Below are positions 44,866-54,029 of a DNA stretch of 64,000 bases, one piece after another. Every line of letters begins with the position of its first letter. Positions within the stretch are counted from its first letter, which is position 1. Origin of the DNA: CAVPJC01 sp963705155. GTDB lineage: Bacteria > Chloroflexota > Anaerolineae > Anaerolineales > UBA4823. A program made the position numbers and the translations under genes. The notes below the pieces were generated by a model. The model did not search any database. It had not been told where the DNA came from and saw only the letters and a program-made list of their open reading frames with translations. The stretch covers positions 104,886 to 168,885 of the forward strand of contig CAVPJC010000015.1 of assembly GCA_963705155.1 (NCBI GenBank), read 5' to 3'.

Positions 44866-45967
44866 CTAACGGATGGCGAGCTCAGTCTCGCGATCGAAGA
44901 TGTGCATGTTCTCCATATTGAAGACCATCTGCACATCGTCGCCCAGGCTGTAGCGTGAGCGCGGGTCAACACGGGCCACATAGCTCTGCTCGCCAGTTTT
45001 GAGGTACACAAAGATTTCGTTGCCCATCAATTCGGTCACATCCACTTTGGAAGGCACAGGCTGGGCCGTGATGCCGGGCGGAGCGAAATTGGGGTTGTGA
45101 ACGTCTTCGGGGCGGATGCCAAATATGACAGATTTGCCGGCGAGACGGCATGTAAACGGCGTTCTTTTCGGACGGGATCTGTAATTTGAAGCTGCCGCCA
45201 TCGACGAAGAGCTTGTCGCCATCTTTCACCATCTTGCCGGGGAAGAAGTTCATGGCCGGAGAGCCGATGAAGCCGGCGACGAACAGGTTGGCGGGGAAGT
45301 CGTACAGGGTCTGAGGTGTGTCGATCTGCTGGAGCAGGCCCTTGCTGATGACCGCGATGCGGGAGGCCATGGTCATGGCTTCCACCTGGTCGTGCGTGAC
45401 GTAGATAAAGGTGGTTTGGAGCTGTTGGTGGAGCTTGCTGATGTTGGCGCGGGTTTCCACGCGCAGCTTGGCGTCCAGGTTGGAGAGCGGTTCGTCAAAG
45501 AGAAAAACCTTTGGCTCACGCACGATGGCGCGTCCGACCGCCACACGCTGGCGCTGGCCGCCGGAAAGCTGGCGGGGTTTGCGGTCCAGCAGCTCGCCGA
45601 TGCCGAGCACCTGGGCGGCTTCTTTCACGCGCCGGTCGATCTCTTGCTTGGGGGTCTTGCGCAGCTTCAGACCGAAGGCCATGTTGTCGTACACCGACAT
45701 ATGCGGGTACAGGGCGTAGGACTGGAACACCATGGCGATATCCCGGTCTTTGGGGGCGACATCGTTGACGACGTTATCGCCGATCAGAATCCGGCCGTCG
45801 CTGATGTCTTCCAGGCCGGCCAACAGGCGCAGGGCAGTCGATTTGCCGCAGCCAGAAGGCCCAACCAGGACGAGGAACTCTTTGTCTTCAATCTGGATGT
45901 TCAGGTCATTGACCGCGGTGACATCCCCGTAGCGCTTGAAGACGTGATCGTACGTTACACTAGCCAT
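44866..45967 (-). CDS. ugpC: Sugar ABC transporter ATPase, UgpC/MsmK/MalK type (one frameshift)
   Basis: Walker A LVGPSGCGKSTALRLLAGLE, Q-loop MVFQSYALYPHMSVYDNMAF, signature RQLSGGQRQRVAVGRAIV, Walker B VFLFDEPLSNLDAKLR, H-loop YVTHDQVEAMTMAS. The C-terminal TOBE/MalK-like domain (AGFIGSPAMNFFPGKMV, then FGIRPEDVHNPNFAPPG after a frame change near 45150) identifies the carbohydrate-uptake class. Such a shared ATPase often serves several sugar transporters; no permease or binding-protein genes are adjacent, consistent with that. About 366 residues. It has its own promoter, divergent from mutS. Confidence 0.9.
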
Positions 45968-46002
45968 TAGATTTTCTCCTTTCGTACGTATATAGTGATG
46001 CT

Positions 46003-46031
46003 ATTATAGCCCCGTCTGACTAAAAAGGCAA
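46003..46031 (-). promoter_or_regulatory. Putative promoter of the sugar-ABC ATPase gene
   Basis: Minus strand: TTGCCT at 46031-46026, 17-bp spacer, TATAAT at 46008-46003. AAGGAG precedes the ATG at 45967. Confidence 0.6.
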
Positions 46032-46079
46032 TCAAATTTGATAACTGCAAGTTTGAAGAATGTGGTACATTTAAGCCCG

Positions 46080-48713
46080 ATGAGAGGCGACGACGACATC
46101 AGCCCGATCCGTAAACAGTACCTGGAAATCAAGCGCCAGCACCCGGATGCGATTCTGTTTTTCCGGCTGGGGGATTTTTACGAAACCTTTGACCAGGACG
46201 CCGAAACGACATCCCGTGAACTGGATATTGTCCTGACATCCCGCAGTGTTGCCAAAGGGGTGCGCGTGCCGATGGCAGGCATTCCGCACCATGCGGCTGA
46301 GAATTACCTGGCGCGCCTGATCGAGCGCGGCTACCATGTGGCGATTTGCGAGCAGGTGGGCGAACAGCCGGTCAAGGGCATGTTCCCGCGCCAGGTGGTG
46401 CGGGTGGTGACCCCCGGCACGGTGGTGGAGCCCGGCCTGCTGCCGGGAGACGCCAACAACTACCTGGCTGTGCGTGGTTCCCGGGGAGGCCGATCGTTCA
46501 ACCGGCGCGCTGGAGGATGCCGCCGGGCGGGTCGGAATTGCTTATGTGGATATCACCACCGGAGAATTTGCCGCCACAGAGCTGAATGATAAAGACATCC
46601 TGGCGGCGATGCGCGCCGAGCTGATGCGCCTCAACCCGGCGGAAGTGCTGCACCCCGATGGCTTTGCTCCGGGCAACAGCCTGCCGGGGCACTCGACCAC
46701 CTGGCCCGCCTGGCGTTTTGAGCCGGGACGCTGCCAGGACGTGCTCCTGCGGCACTTTGAGGCCGCCTCGTTGGATGGTTTTGGCCTGCGCGGCCAGCCG
46801 TTGAGCATGCGGGCGGCCGGCGCAATTTGCAGTACATCACCGAGACCCAGCCGGCGGCGCTGAAGCTGCTCACCCGCCTGAGCACCTACAGCCTGTCGGA
46901 GTTCATGACCATCGACGCCGCCACACGCCGCAACCTGGAGCTGACCGAAACGCTGCGCGGCGGCGCGATAAAAGGCTCGCTGCTGGGCGTGCTCGACCAT
47001 ACCGTGACGCCGATGGGCAAGCGCCTGATGCGCCAGTGGGTGAGCAAGCCGCTGTTGGATGTGGAGCAAATTTTCCAACGGCAGGAGGAGGTGGCCTTAT
47101 TCTTTTCAAACGGTTTGCTGCGGGCTGAACTGCGCCTCGCCTTGAAGCCGTTGAACGACCTGGAGCGCCTGACCAACCGCATGGTGGCAGGTACGGCGCT
47201 GCCGCGTGACCTGGTAGCGCTGCGCGCCACCCTGCGGCGGCTGCCTGAGCTTGCACGATTTACTCCCTGCCGGGCAGGGTTCGCTGGATGTTTTGCTGCG
47301 TTCATTTTCGCTGTGCAGTGAAGAGTGCAGCCTGTTGGAAGCCGCCCTGGATGAAGAGCCGCCCGCCACCCTGCAGAGCAGCGGGGTGATCCGGAGCGGG
47401 TATTCCGCCGAGCTGGATGGCATTCTCGAGCGCTCGCGGCATGCCCGCGAATGGATTGCCGGGCTGGAAGCCGTCGAGCGCCAGCGCACAGGGATCAAAT
47501 CGCTCAAGGTGGGCTACAACAAAGTGTTTGGCTATTACCTGGAGATCACGCGCTCCAACGCCGAAAGCGCCCCGCCCGAATATATCCGCAAGCAGACCCT
47601 GGTGAACGCCGAGCGTTATATCACGCCGGAATTGAAAGAGTACGAGACGCTGGTGCTTGAACGCCGAAGAGTAGCATCCGGGGTGTGGAAGAACGGCTGT
47701 TTAAGCGAGGTCTGCGCCCGGCTGGCAGGGGCAGCGGGCAGGCTGCTGGGCACGGCGCGCACCCTGGCCCACCTGGATGTGCTGGCTTCGCTGGCCGAAG
47801 CGGCCGCCCTGGGGGGCTATGCGCTGCCCGGAAGTGGTGGCGGAGGATGTGCTGGAGATCCTGCGATGGGCGCCATCCGGTGGTGGAACTGACCCTGACG
47901 GGGGAGCGCTTTGTGCCCAATGATGTGGTCTTTGAGGCGGGGGAGCGTGTGCGCATCATCACCGGGCCGAATATGTCGGGTAAATCCACCCTCATCCGGC
48001 AGGTGGCGTTGATTGTGCTGATGGCGCAGATGGGCAGCTTCGTACCGGCCAAAACGGCGCGCATCGGGCTGGTGGACCGGATTTTTACCCGCATCGGCGC
48101 ACAGGATGAAATCCACGCCGGGCAATCGACCTTTATGGTGGAAATGGTGGAAACGGCCAATATCCTGCACCATGCCACGCCGCGCAGCCTGCTGGTGCTG
48201 GATGAGATCGGGCGCGGCACGAGCACGTATGACGGGGTTTCGATTGCCTGGGCGGTGGTGGAATATCTGCATAACCACCCGCAGCTGCGCGCCAAAACCC
48301 TGTTTGCCACCCATTACCATGAGCTGACCCAACTGGCCGACCTGCTGCCCGGTGTGCGCAATTACAATGTGGCGGTGAGCGAGGCGGAAGGGCGGGTGGT
48401 TTTCTTGCACAAGATCGTGCCGGGCGGCGCCGACCGGTCGTACGGCATCCACGTGGGGCAGCTAGCCGGGCTGCCGCGCCCGGTGATCCAGCGCGCCGAT
48501 GAGATCCTGCGCCAGCTGGAGGCTTCGTCGGGCAAGGCGGTGCGCATCAATCCGCAGTCGGCGCGGCAGATGGCGCTTTTCCCCGAGACGAACCCGCTGC
48601 TGGATGAGCTGCGCCGGCTGGATGTGAACGCATTGTCGCCGATTGAAGCCTTGAACCGCCTGTACGAATGGCAGAAGCGTTTTCTGGACAGCGACAAGAA
48701 AGGCGAAGGATGA
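46080..48713 (+). CDS. mutS: DNA mismatch repair protein MutS (about five frameshifts)
   Basis: Pieces in successive frames give a full MutS of about 877 residues. The mismatch-binding domain has AILFFRLGDFYETFDQDAET with the Phe-x-Glu wedge. YVDITTGEFAATELNDKDIL, DAATRRNLELTETLRGGAIK and GYNKVFGYYLEITRSNAE follow. The ATPase has GPNMSGKSTLIRQVALI, LLVLDEIGRGTSTYDGVSIA and LFATHYHELTQLADLLPGV. Frame changes lie near 46480, 46840, 47260, 47680 and 47825-47880. ATG 46080 is the best start. A TACATT box at 46066-46071 lies 8 bp before it, the same spacing as at arsR and folC. Confidence 0.95.
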
Positions 48714-49372
48714 AGCCGCGCCCGCCTCTCTCCGGACCCGGAAATTATGCCGGAAAAAGCGCATCCCTGCTCCAGGCGCACACCCAGGTGCTGCGCGCAG
48801 AGTTACAGGAGCGCCAGCCGCAGCGGATTGCCGCCGCAACCGGGGCGGAGTTTACCCCGGGCCAAGACGGGCAGGGTGAGTTTCACCTGCATCTGTGGGA
48901 GCGGGAGATACTTGTGAGTTACCCGGAGTTTGTTGCCCGGGAAGCCGAAACGGGAGGCGAGCTGGGAACAGCCGTGCAGGCGCTGGTGCTGTATCACTTC
49001 CTTACCAGCAGCGGAGCGGCGGGTACAGGCCGTTGGATTTCATTTTCAGAGCTTCCGGATGGGCGTTTTTATACACAGGCCTTTCAGGGCTACACCGGGC
49101 GTGAATTGCTGGCGCACTTTGGGGATGAGATGGAGCGATTTGAAACGGCAGCGCTGGCGGCGGGGGGAGTTCCCCTGCCGTTGGGCGAGCGGGCGTTTGC
49201 CTTTCGCATGTTTCCGAGGGTGGCGTTAGCCATCGTGTACTGGCGTGGGGATGAAGACTTCCCTTCCACCTACCAGGTCTTATTCGACGCATCCACTGCA
49301 GACCATCTACCCACCGATGCCTGTGCAATTGCGGGCAGCATGCTGGTGCGCCGAGTGATGGCTGCGGGTTGA
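48710..49372 (+). CDS. DUF3786 family protein
   Basis: The start overlaps the mutS stop (ATGA), so the pair is coupled. The 220-residue soluble protein has LGTAVQALVLYHFLTSSGA, GRWISFSELPDGRFYTQAFQ, then ALAIVYWRGDEDFPSTYQVL and FDASTADHLPTDACAIAG. The last segment is typical of DUF3786, found in archaea, Chloroflexota and anaerobes and without a proven function. No cofactor motif seen. Coupling to mutS is probably incidental. Confidence 0.78.
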   Translation: MKPRPPLSGPGNYAGKSASLLQAHTQVLRAELQERQPQRIAAATGAEFTPGQDGQGEFHLHLWEREILVSYPEFVAREAETGGELGTAVQALVLYHFLTSSGAAGTGRWISFSELPDGRFYTQAFQGYTGRELLAHFGDEMERFETAALAAGGVPLPLGERAFAFRMFPRVALAIVYWRGDEDFPSTYQVLFDASTADHLPTDACAIAGSMLVRRVMAAG

Positions 49373-49373
49373 G

Positions 49374-49496
49374 CTATTCTTCGCGCAGCTGCCTGCGGCT
49401 CATGTTGGCTGATGACATGCAAGCCGCAGTGAGGATAATGGCGGTCAGCACAACCCAGACAATTACGGTGAATGCAATAAAAGTAAAGGTGGACAT
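49374..49496 (-). CDS. Possible 40-residue single-helix protein
   Basis: ATG at 49496: a short N-terminus, a hydrophobic helix (FIAFTVIVWVVLTAIILTAA) and a basic end (MSRRQLREE), stop at 49374. No convincing ribosome binding site. The clean helix and charged tail favour a real small protein, but chance is possible. Confidence 0.3.
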   Translation of the reverse strand: MSTFTFIAFTVIVWVVLTAIILTAACMSSANMSRRQLREE

Positions 49497-49595
49497 AGTA
49501 AAACCCGTGTAGCTCAGCTCGACATAGGTTCAATCGCGATGGTTAACAGTTGACGCCACGGCACTTTCATATTGTATGACGGAAATTTGTCAGAA

Positions 49596-50465
49596 ATGAT
49601 ACGGTTGTATTTCAAATTCATTTTCGGACTCGATAGTCCGATTTTCTCGATCGGCATCGGGCTGATTGCGGCAGCGGTATTGTCAGGCTGCGGGGGCGGC
49701 GCAGGCCGCCTGACCGGGCCCACGATGACCGCCCAGGCCGAGCGCGCCATCCGCCAGGCCACGCAGATTGCGCGCGGCTCACGCCAGACACAAGTTGCCG
49801 AAGAGGGCCGCCAGCAGGCGACAGCCCAGGCGGCCCGCCTTGAGGTGGAAAACTGGCCGGTTGTGCTGGAAGACGATTTTGAGGTCGATTCTGGGGTGTG
49901 GATCCTGGGGACAGATGAGAGCGCCGGCCTGGCCGAAATCGACTGGCAAATTGACGGCGGTGTGTACCGTTGGGAGGCCAGCGCCTACGACAGCTTTGTG
50001 TGGTGGGTGACGCCCGATGCCGCCAGCCTGGAGGATTTCTACCTGCAGGTGGATGTGCGCCAGACGGAATCCCTGGATGTGGGGGAGCGGGGTGTGCTCT
50101 TCCGTCAGGATGACGCCGTGGGCTACTACACCTTTGAGCTCAACCAGTTGGGCGAGTTTGGCATGTTTTTTTATGATTCCGTCCTGGAAAGCTGGCAGAC
50201 TGTTGTGGATTGGCAGACCTCGCCCAGCATTCGCCTCGGTTTTGTCAACACATTGACCGTGGTGGGTCGCGGCGACCAGTTTTTGCTCTACATCAATGGT
50301 GATCGGGTGGCTGAGGGGCGCGATGCCCGCAGCGCGGTGGGGGCGGTGGGGCTGCTGATCGGCCTGACCAATCCTGGCGAGGCGGCGAGCTGGGAGTTCG
50401 ACGATTTCATCCTGCGCGCCCCCGAATTACCCGCCACACCCGAAACCGCCACACCCACACCTTAA
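49596..50465 (+). CDS. Lipoprotein with LamG/DUF1080-like beta-sandwich domain
   Basis: The hydrophobic segment GIGLIAAAVLSGCGGG ends in an LSGC lipobox, so the mature protein is lipid-anchored. A charged helical linker (RAIRQATQIARGSRQTQVAE) leads to a jelly-roll domain: VVLEDDFEVDSGVWILG, GGVYRWEASAYDSFVWWVTP, RGVLFRQDDAVGYYTFELNQ, and the concluding ASWEFDDFILRAPE. The fold often binds carbohydrate. The start is uncertain: ATG 49596, or an upstream TTG at 49572. A possible -35 TTGACG lies at 49550. Ends in a Pro/Thr-rich tail. Confidence 0.72.
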   Translation: MIRLYFKFIFGLDSPIFSIGIGLIAAAVLSGCGGGAGRLTGPTMTAQAERAIRQATQIARGSRQTQVAEEGRQQATAQAARLEVENWPVVLEDDFEVDSGVWILGTDESAGLAEIDWQIDGGVYRWEASAYDSFVWWVTPDAASLEDFYLQVDVRQTESLDVGERGVLFRQDDAVGYYTFELNQLGEFGMFFYDSVLESWQTVVDWQTSPSIRLGFVNTLTVVGRGDQFLLYINGDRVAEGRDARSAVGAVGLLIGLTNPGEAASWEFDDFILRAPELPATPETATPTP

Positions 50466-50476
50466 GGAGTGTATGC

Positions 50477-50875
50477 ATGCCCGCCATCATGGACCCGGAA
50501 ACGATGTACGTGGACGATTTACCTGCCATCTGGTCGCCGGTGCAGTGGGAATTGGCGCCTGAGGAACACGCCCACGAGCTGGAAGAGCAGGCTACGGCCA
50601 GCCTGCTGCGCGCCGTGGATGCACCCGAGGCGATCTTGCGCCTGATGCTGGACGAGACGGGTATCCAGCGGGCTTATGAAGCGCCGGAAGGATACGACCC
50701 GGAGCAGCAGGGCGAGTGGAACAGCGCTTTGGTGACATTCCAGTTTAAGCGGCCGATCCGGTTGGAGCGGGTGGAACGCGATCGGGACTTTTTATACGTG
50801 GAATACAACTTCGGCGACCTGGGCCGCTGGGCGTTGGAGTTCGAGCCTGAAAAGGTCAGGATCGAACGGGTGTAA
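50477..50875 (+). CDS. Conserved-looking acidic protein of unknown function
   Basis: 132 residues, 11 bp after the lipoprotein gene and preceded by AAGGAG. Segments: YVDDLPAIWSPVQWELAPEE, LLRAVDAPEAILRLMLDE, VERDRDFLYVEYNFGDLGRW and LEFEPEKVRIERV. No signal peptide, helix or known motif; rich in Asp and Glu. Its tight spacing implies cotranscription with the lipoprotein. Unrecognised. Confidence 0.65.
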   Translation: MPAIMDPETMYVDDLPAIWSPVQWELAPEEHAHELEEQATASLLRAVDAPEAILRLMLDETGIQRAYEAPEGYDPEQQGEWNSALVTFQFKRPIRLERVERDRDFLYVEYNFGDLGRWALEFEPEKVRIERV

Positions 50876-50897
50876 TCATCGCCGGGTCGTCAAAATG

Positions 50898-51653
50898 TCA
50901 AGCCGGCAGGGCACGCAGGCGCGAGATGGTGACAGTCTCAACCAGGCGCACTTCCCGGTCGCCGCTGTGGGATTGGTACAACTCTTCGATGTACCTGCTG
51001 ACATCCGGTGCGATGACAGCGTCTTTCCACTCTGCATTCAAAAATTCGAACAGGTCTGAGGGGGTCTCGGCGTGGAGAATGTAGGTGAACTGAGTGCTTG
51101 TTTCCACACCAAACCACCCATTTTGCGCGGCATGAGCCAGAGCGTTGGCAGCCTGGGCATATTCAACAAACCCATCCGTTTCTTGCAGCACACCCGCCGG
51201 GTGCAGGCGCCCCGACAGGCTCACCTGCAGCAGGGGCGCCTGTCCGCAGGGGTGAATATCGATCAGCATGCCTCCCGGTTTGAGCAGGGAGTGGACCAGC
51301 TTCAGGGCATGAACCATGCCCTCGGGGGCCATTCATCAAAGCGACCAGGCCAGTATCGCCCGGTCGAAGCCGGTAAAAGCAGGCTCCGAGCCGAAGCGGG
51401 CGGCAAACTCTTCCAGACCAGCAGCGATGAACTCGACCCGCTCGCTCAGGTTGGGCGGCAGGCTGGAGCGGGCCCGCTCGATCTTCTCCAGGTTGGGGTC
51501 AATGGCAGTGACGCGCCAGGCCCGGGCAGCATAACGGTAGGTCAGACGCCCATCGCCGCAGCCAATTTCCAGGACGTTTTGCTGGCGAAAGCTGCCAGAA
51601 CTATTGAACAGGGAGCGGATTTCGCTGCCCTCCGGATCAATGGAAATGTTCAT
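50898..51653 (-). CDS. Class I SAM methyltransferase interrupted by in-frame UGA-UGA: candidate Sec-Sec selenoprotein
   Basis: ATG at 51653 overlaps the upstream stop. Residues 1-105 carry motif I (NVLEIGCGDGRLTYRYAA), the acidic motif (VTAIDPNLEKIERARS) and FDRAILAWSL. Two UGA codons follow at 51338-51336 and 51335-51333. The same frame then continues directly as MAPEGMVHALKLVHSLLKPG and GMLIDIHP to the stop at 50898, giving a normal ~251-residue methyltransferase. No base is gained or lost, unlike every other broken gene here. A SECIS-like hairpin lies 18 nt after the second UGA. Alternatives: a pseudogene, two substitution errors, or a split enzyme restarting at the AUG after the stops. 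Substrate unknown. Confidence 0.7.
51304..51322 (-). promoter_or_regulatory. SECIS-like hairpin downstream of UGA-UGA
   Basis: On the mRNA strand AGGGCAUG and CAUGCCCU form a perfect 8-bp stem closing a GUU loop. The loop starts 18 nt after the second UGA and 21 nt after the first. Bacterial SECIS elements described for SelB need a short stem, a small apical loop with G in its first two positions, and about 16-37 nt from UGA to loop; all are met. SelB recognition is inference. Confidence 0.6.
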
Positions 51654-52144
51654 GAGCTTTGTTCCCCTCTCCGGGCGAGCCAGGCTTGAATCTGTTCGGC
51701 ATGCTCGCTCTCGTGCTCGAAACTGTCGCTGGCGACCCATTCCCACAATGGTCTGTTTTTGAGAAATTTGTAGCGGTTGGGGGTGGTGAAGTCTTTGTCG
51801 TCAAATGGCTCCAGGCGGAGCAGAGTCTGGTTGCGCACGCCGTGGAAGTCTTCCAGAGCCTGTTCCAGCGTGCGGGTGAGCGATTCGGCCTGCCAGCGGG
51901 CGTTGGTTGCATCCACACCCGCCGCGGAGAAGTGTGCGGTGGTGGGGGTCTGCCCCTGGCTCACCTGCCAGAGCAGGCGCACCATCTCGGCTTCCCAGCG
52001 CGCCAGGTGGACGAGAATATCTTTTACCGACCAATCGCCGGCGGCGCCGGGAGCAAGCAGTTCTTCTTCGGAAAGGCCTTCAATGCCTTCCAGGAAGCGC
52101 TCACGGCTTTCTTCCAGTGCGTGAAACAATTCATCTTTGTTCAT
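51650..52144 (-). CDS. DinB/YfiT-like four-helix bundle protein
   Basis: ATG at 52144 (NKDELFHALEESRERFLEGI); a start three codons earlier is possible. Family features: LSEEELLAPGAAGDWSVKDI, LVHLARWEAEMVRLLWQ with a metal-type His, and SDSFEHESEHAEQIQAWLAR with two further His residues. DinB-fold proteins are often metal- or thiol-linked transferases (bacillithiol and mycothiol systems); the substrate is unknown. The stop overlaps the methyltransferase start, so the two are coupled. Confidence 0.82.
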   Translation of the reverse strand: MNKDELFHALEESRERFLEGIEGLSEEELLAPGAAGDWSVKDILVHLARWEAEMVRLLWQVSQGQTPTTAHFSAAGVDATNARWQAESLTRTLEQALEDFHGVRNQTLLRLEPFDDKDFTTPNRYKFLKNRPLWEWVASDSFEHESEHAEQIQAWLARRGEQSS

Positions 52145-52181
52145 AACATCCACCCTTTTATATCTGTGGGGTCTGCGGGGG

Positions 52182-53054
52182 CTAGGCCTTCAAGCCAACA
52201 GCCTCGGCAAAGCGGCGGATGGCCTGGATATGCTCATCCGGCGCAGCCAGTCCGGCGCCCATGGTGTTGATGGAGGCGTGTGTGGCTCCGGCATCCTGCC
52301 AATCTTGCAGGGTTTCCTGCCAGGTTTCGGGGCTGCCGTTGGCAAAGTGCAGGCGGGCTTCGACGCCAAAGGGGGTGTTTTCGCGCCCGGCTTCGAGGCG
52401 CAGGCGGGCCAGCATCTCCAGAGCGGGGCGGGCATCGGCAGGGAGGCGGTAATTGGGCATCCAGCCATCGCCCAGGGCGGCGGCGCGGCGCAGCACCGCT
52501 TCGGCGTGCCCGCCAAACCAGATGGGAATGGGCCGCTGCACCGGCAGGGGGTTGAGGCCGGCATCTGGAATGGTGTGCCAGCGCCCGGAAAAGTTCACCA
52601 GGGGCTGGGTCCACAACTGGCGCAGCACGTGCACCTGCTCTTCAATGCGCCGGCCGCGGGTGTGAAAATCCTGGTTGAGAGCGGCATACTCCACTTCGTT
52701 CCAGCCCAGGCCCACACCCAGGCGCAGCCGCCCGCCGGAGAGCACATCCAGCGTGGCAGCCTGCTTGGCTACCAGGGCGGTCTGGCGCTGGGGCAGGATG
52801 ATGATGCTGGTGGTAAAGCCAATCTTGCGGGTGAGACCTGCCAGGTAGGAGAACAGGATGAACGGCTCGTGGAAAGGGGTCTGGTGGGTGTAGGGACCGC
52901 TCCAGCCGCCGGGGCGCTGCGGGTTGGCCCCCAGGACATGATCATAAGCAACGATGTGGCTGTATCCCAGGGCTTCGGCGGTCTGGGCGTAGTCCTGGAT
53001 GGCAGCCGGGTCGCTGCCGAATTCAGTTTGAGGGAAAACAACACCAATGTGCAT
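52182..53054 (-). CDS. LLM-class F420-dependent oxidoreductase
   Basis: I start at 53054 (MHIGVVFPQTEFGSDPAAIQ). The luciferase-like TIM barrel shows AEALGYSHIVAYDHVLGANP, TTSIIILPQRQTALVAKQAA, LDVLSGGRLRLGVGLGWNEV, IPIWFGGHAEAVLRRAAALG and DGWMPN. This is the F420-dependent LLM subgroup; the cofactor is inferred. About 290 residues, intact. It is 37 bp upstream of the DinB gene and follows the alpha/beta hydrolase gene by 46 bp. Confidence 0.9.
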   Translation of the reverse strand: MHIGVVFPQTEFGSDPAAIQDYAQTAEALGYSHIVAYDHVLGANPQRPGGWSGPYTHQTPFHEPFILFSYLAGLTRKIGFTTSIIILPQRQTALVAKQAATLDVLSGGRLRLGVGLGWNEVEYAALNQDFHTRGRRIEEQVHVLRQLWTQPLVNFSGRWHTIPDAGLNPLPVQRPIPIWFGGHAEAVLRRAAALGDGWMPNYRLPADARPALEMLARLRLEAGRENTPFGVEARLHFANGSPETWQETLQDWQDAGATHASINTMGAGLAAPDEHIQAIRRFAEAVGLKA

Positions 53055-53100
53055 TGATAGAAATCTCCTGATGGATGGTATCATGCGTGGCAAGGCTGCG

Positions 53101-53905
53101 TCAAGCGGATGCCGTCATGGATCGCAAAAAGGACAAAACGGCATCGTTAAACGCTTCTGGCTGCTCCATATTGAGCAGGTGACCTGCGCCCGGCAGCAGA
53201 CGGAGTTGAGCGCCGGGGATGGCGTCAGCCATGAGCCTGGCTTCGCTGGCGGGGATGATCTGGTCGGCTTCGCCGTGGATGACCAGGGTGGGGACGTGAA
53301 TATCCGGCAGGGTGGGTGTGAAGTCGGGGCGCTCCATCAGGGCCGCCAGGTCGCCGAGCACGCCGTCGAGCGAGGTGGCTTCCATCATATGACGGGCGGT
53401 TTCCAGCAGGGCGGGCTGCTGCGTGTAGGTATCAGGGGCAAACATCTTGGGCAGCATGCCCGCGGCAATGGCCTGAGGGCCGTCTTGCCGGGCTAAAAGC
53501 ATGGCATTCTTGCGAGCGCTGCGAGCTTCGGGGCTGTCGGCTCCGGCGCGGGTGGCAGCCAGGATGAGGCCGGCGGCGCGGCAGCGGGTAGCTACGCATG
53601 AAGGCAAGCGCGACGTAGCCGCCCATGGAAAGCCCGCAGACGATCACCGGGCGGTTGACGCCCAGGGCATCCAGCAGGGCGGCGCAGTCGCCGGCGAGCA
53701 TGTCCACGCTGTACGGACCGGGGACGGGATTGGATTCACCGTGGCCGCGCAGGTCGGGGGCAATGATGCGAATGTGGTGGGAGAGGCCTTCCACCTGGGG
53801 CGTCCAAAGACGCCGGCTGAGCGGGTAACCATGGATAAAGAGCACCGGTTGTCCGGCGCCGCGGTCATCATAGGCGAGGGTAAAATCTGGGAGGGGGATG
53901 TGCAT
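53101..53905 (-). CDS. Alpha/beta hydrolase (one frameshift)
   Basis: Oxyanion region PVLFIHGYPLSRRLW, RIIAPDLRGHGESNPVPGPY, nucleophile elbow IVCGLSMGGYVALAFM (Ser in GLSMGG), acid in VPTLVIHGEADQIIPASEAR, catalytic His in LLPGAGHLLNMEQPEAFN. The frame changes near 53590. About 267 residues. This is the esterase/3-oxoadipate-enol-lactonase-like group, substrate unknown. It follows fadD on the same strand by about 125 bp. Confidence 0.88.
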
Positions 53906-54029
53906 GGAGTTTCCTTTGGTTTCGGCGAACGATATGTGTATTCAGATTGTGCGGCATGGAGAGGCGCGGCAGGTGTTCACCCTGTGGATGCCGGGCATTG
54001 ACCTGCTGCGCCTGTGCGATAACTGCCTG

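Noticed and set aside
46080..48713. mutS as a decaying pseudogene
   Set aside because: All catalytic motifs are intact in one frame or another, and similar breaks occur in alaS and gpmA, which must work. Sequencing indels explain it better.
49505..49545. tRNA-like words TAGCTCAG and GGTTCAATC
   Set aside because: They are only about 15 bp apart, so no anticodon arm or acceptor stem can form. Chance resemblance.
50898..51653. Treating the UGA-interrupted methyltransferase as one more frameshift
   Set aside because: Both halves are in the same frame and directly collinear; no insertion or deletion is needed, so the indel explanation does not apply.
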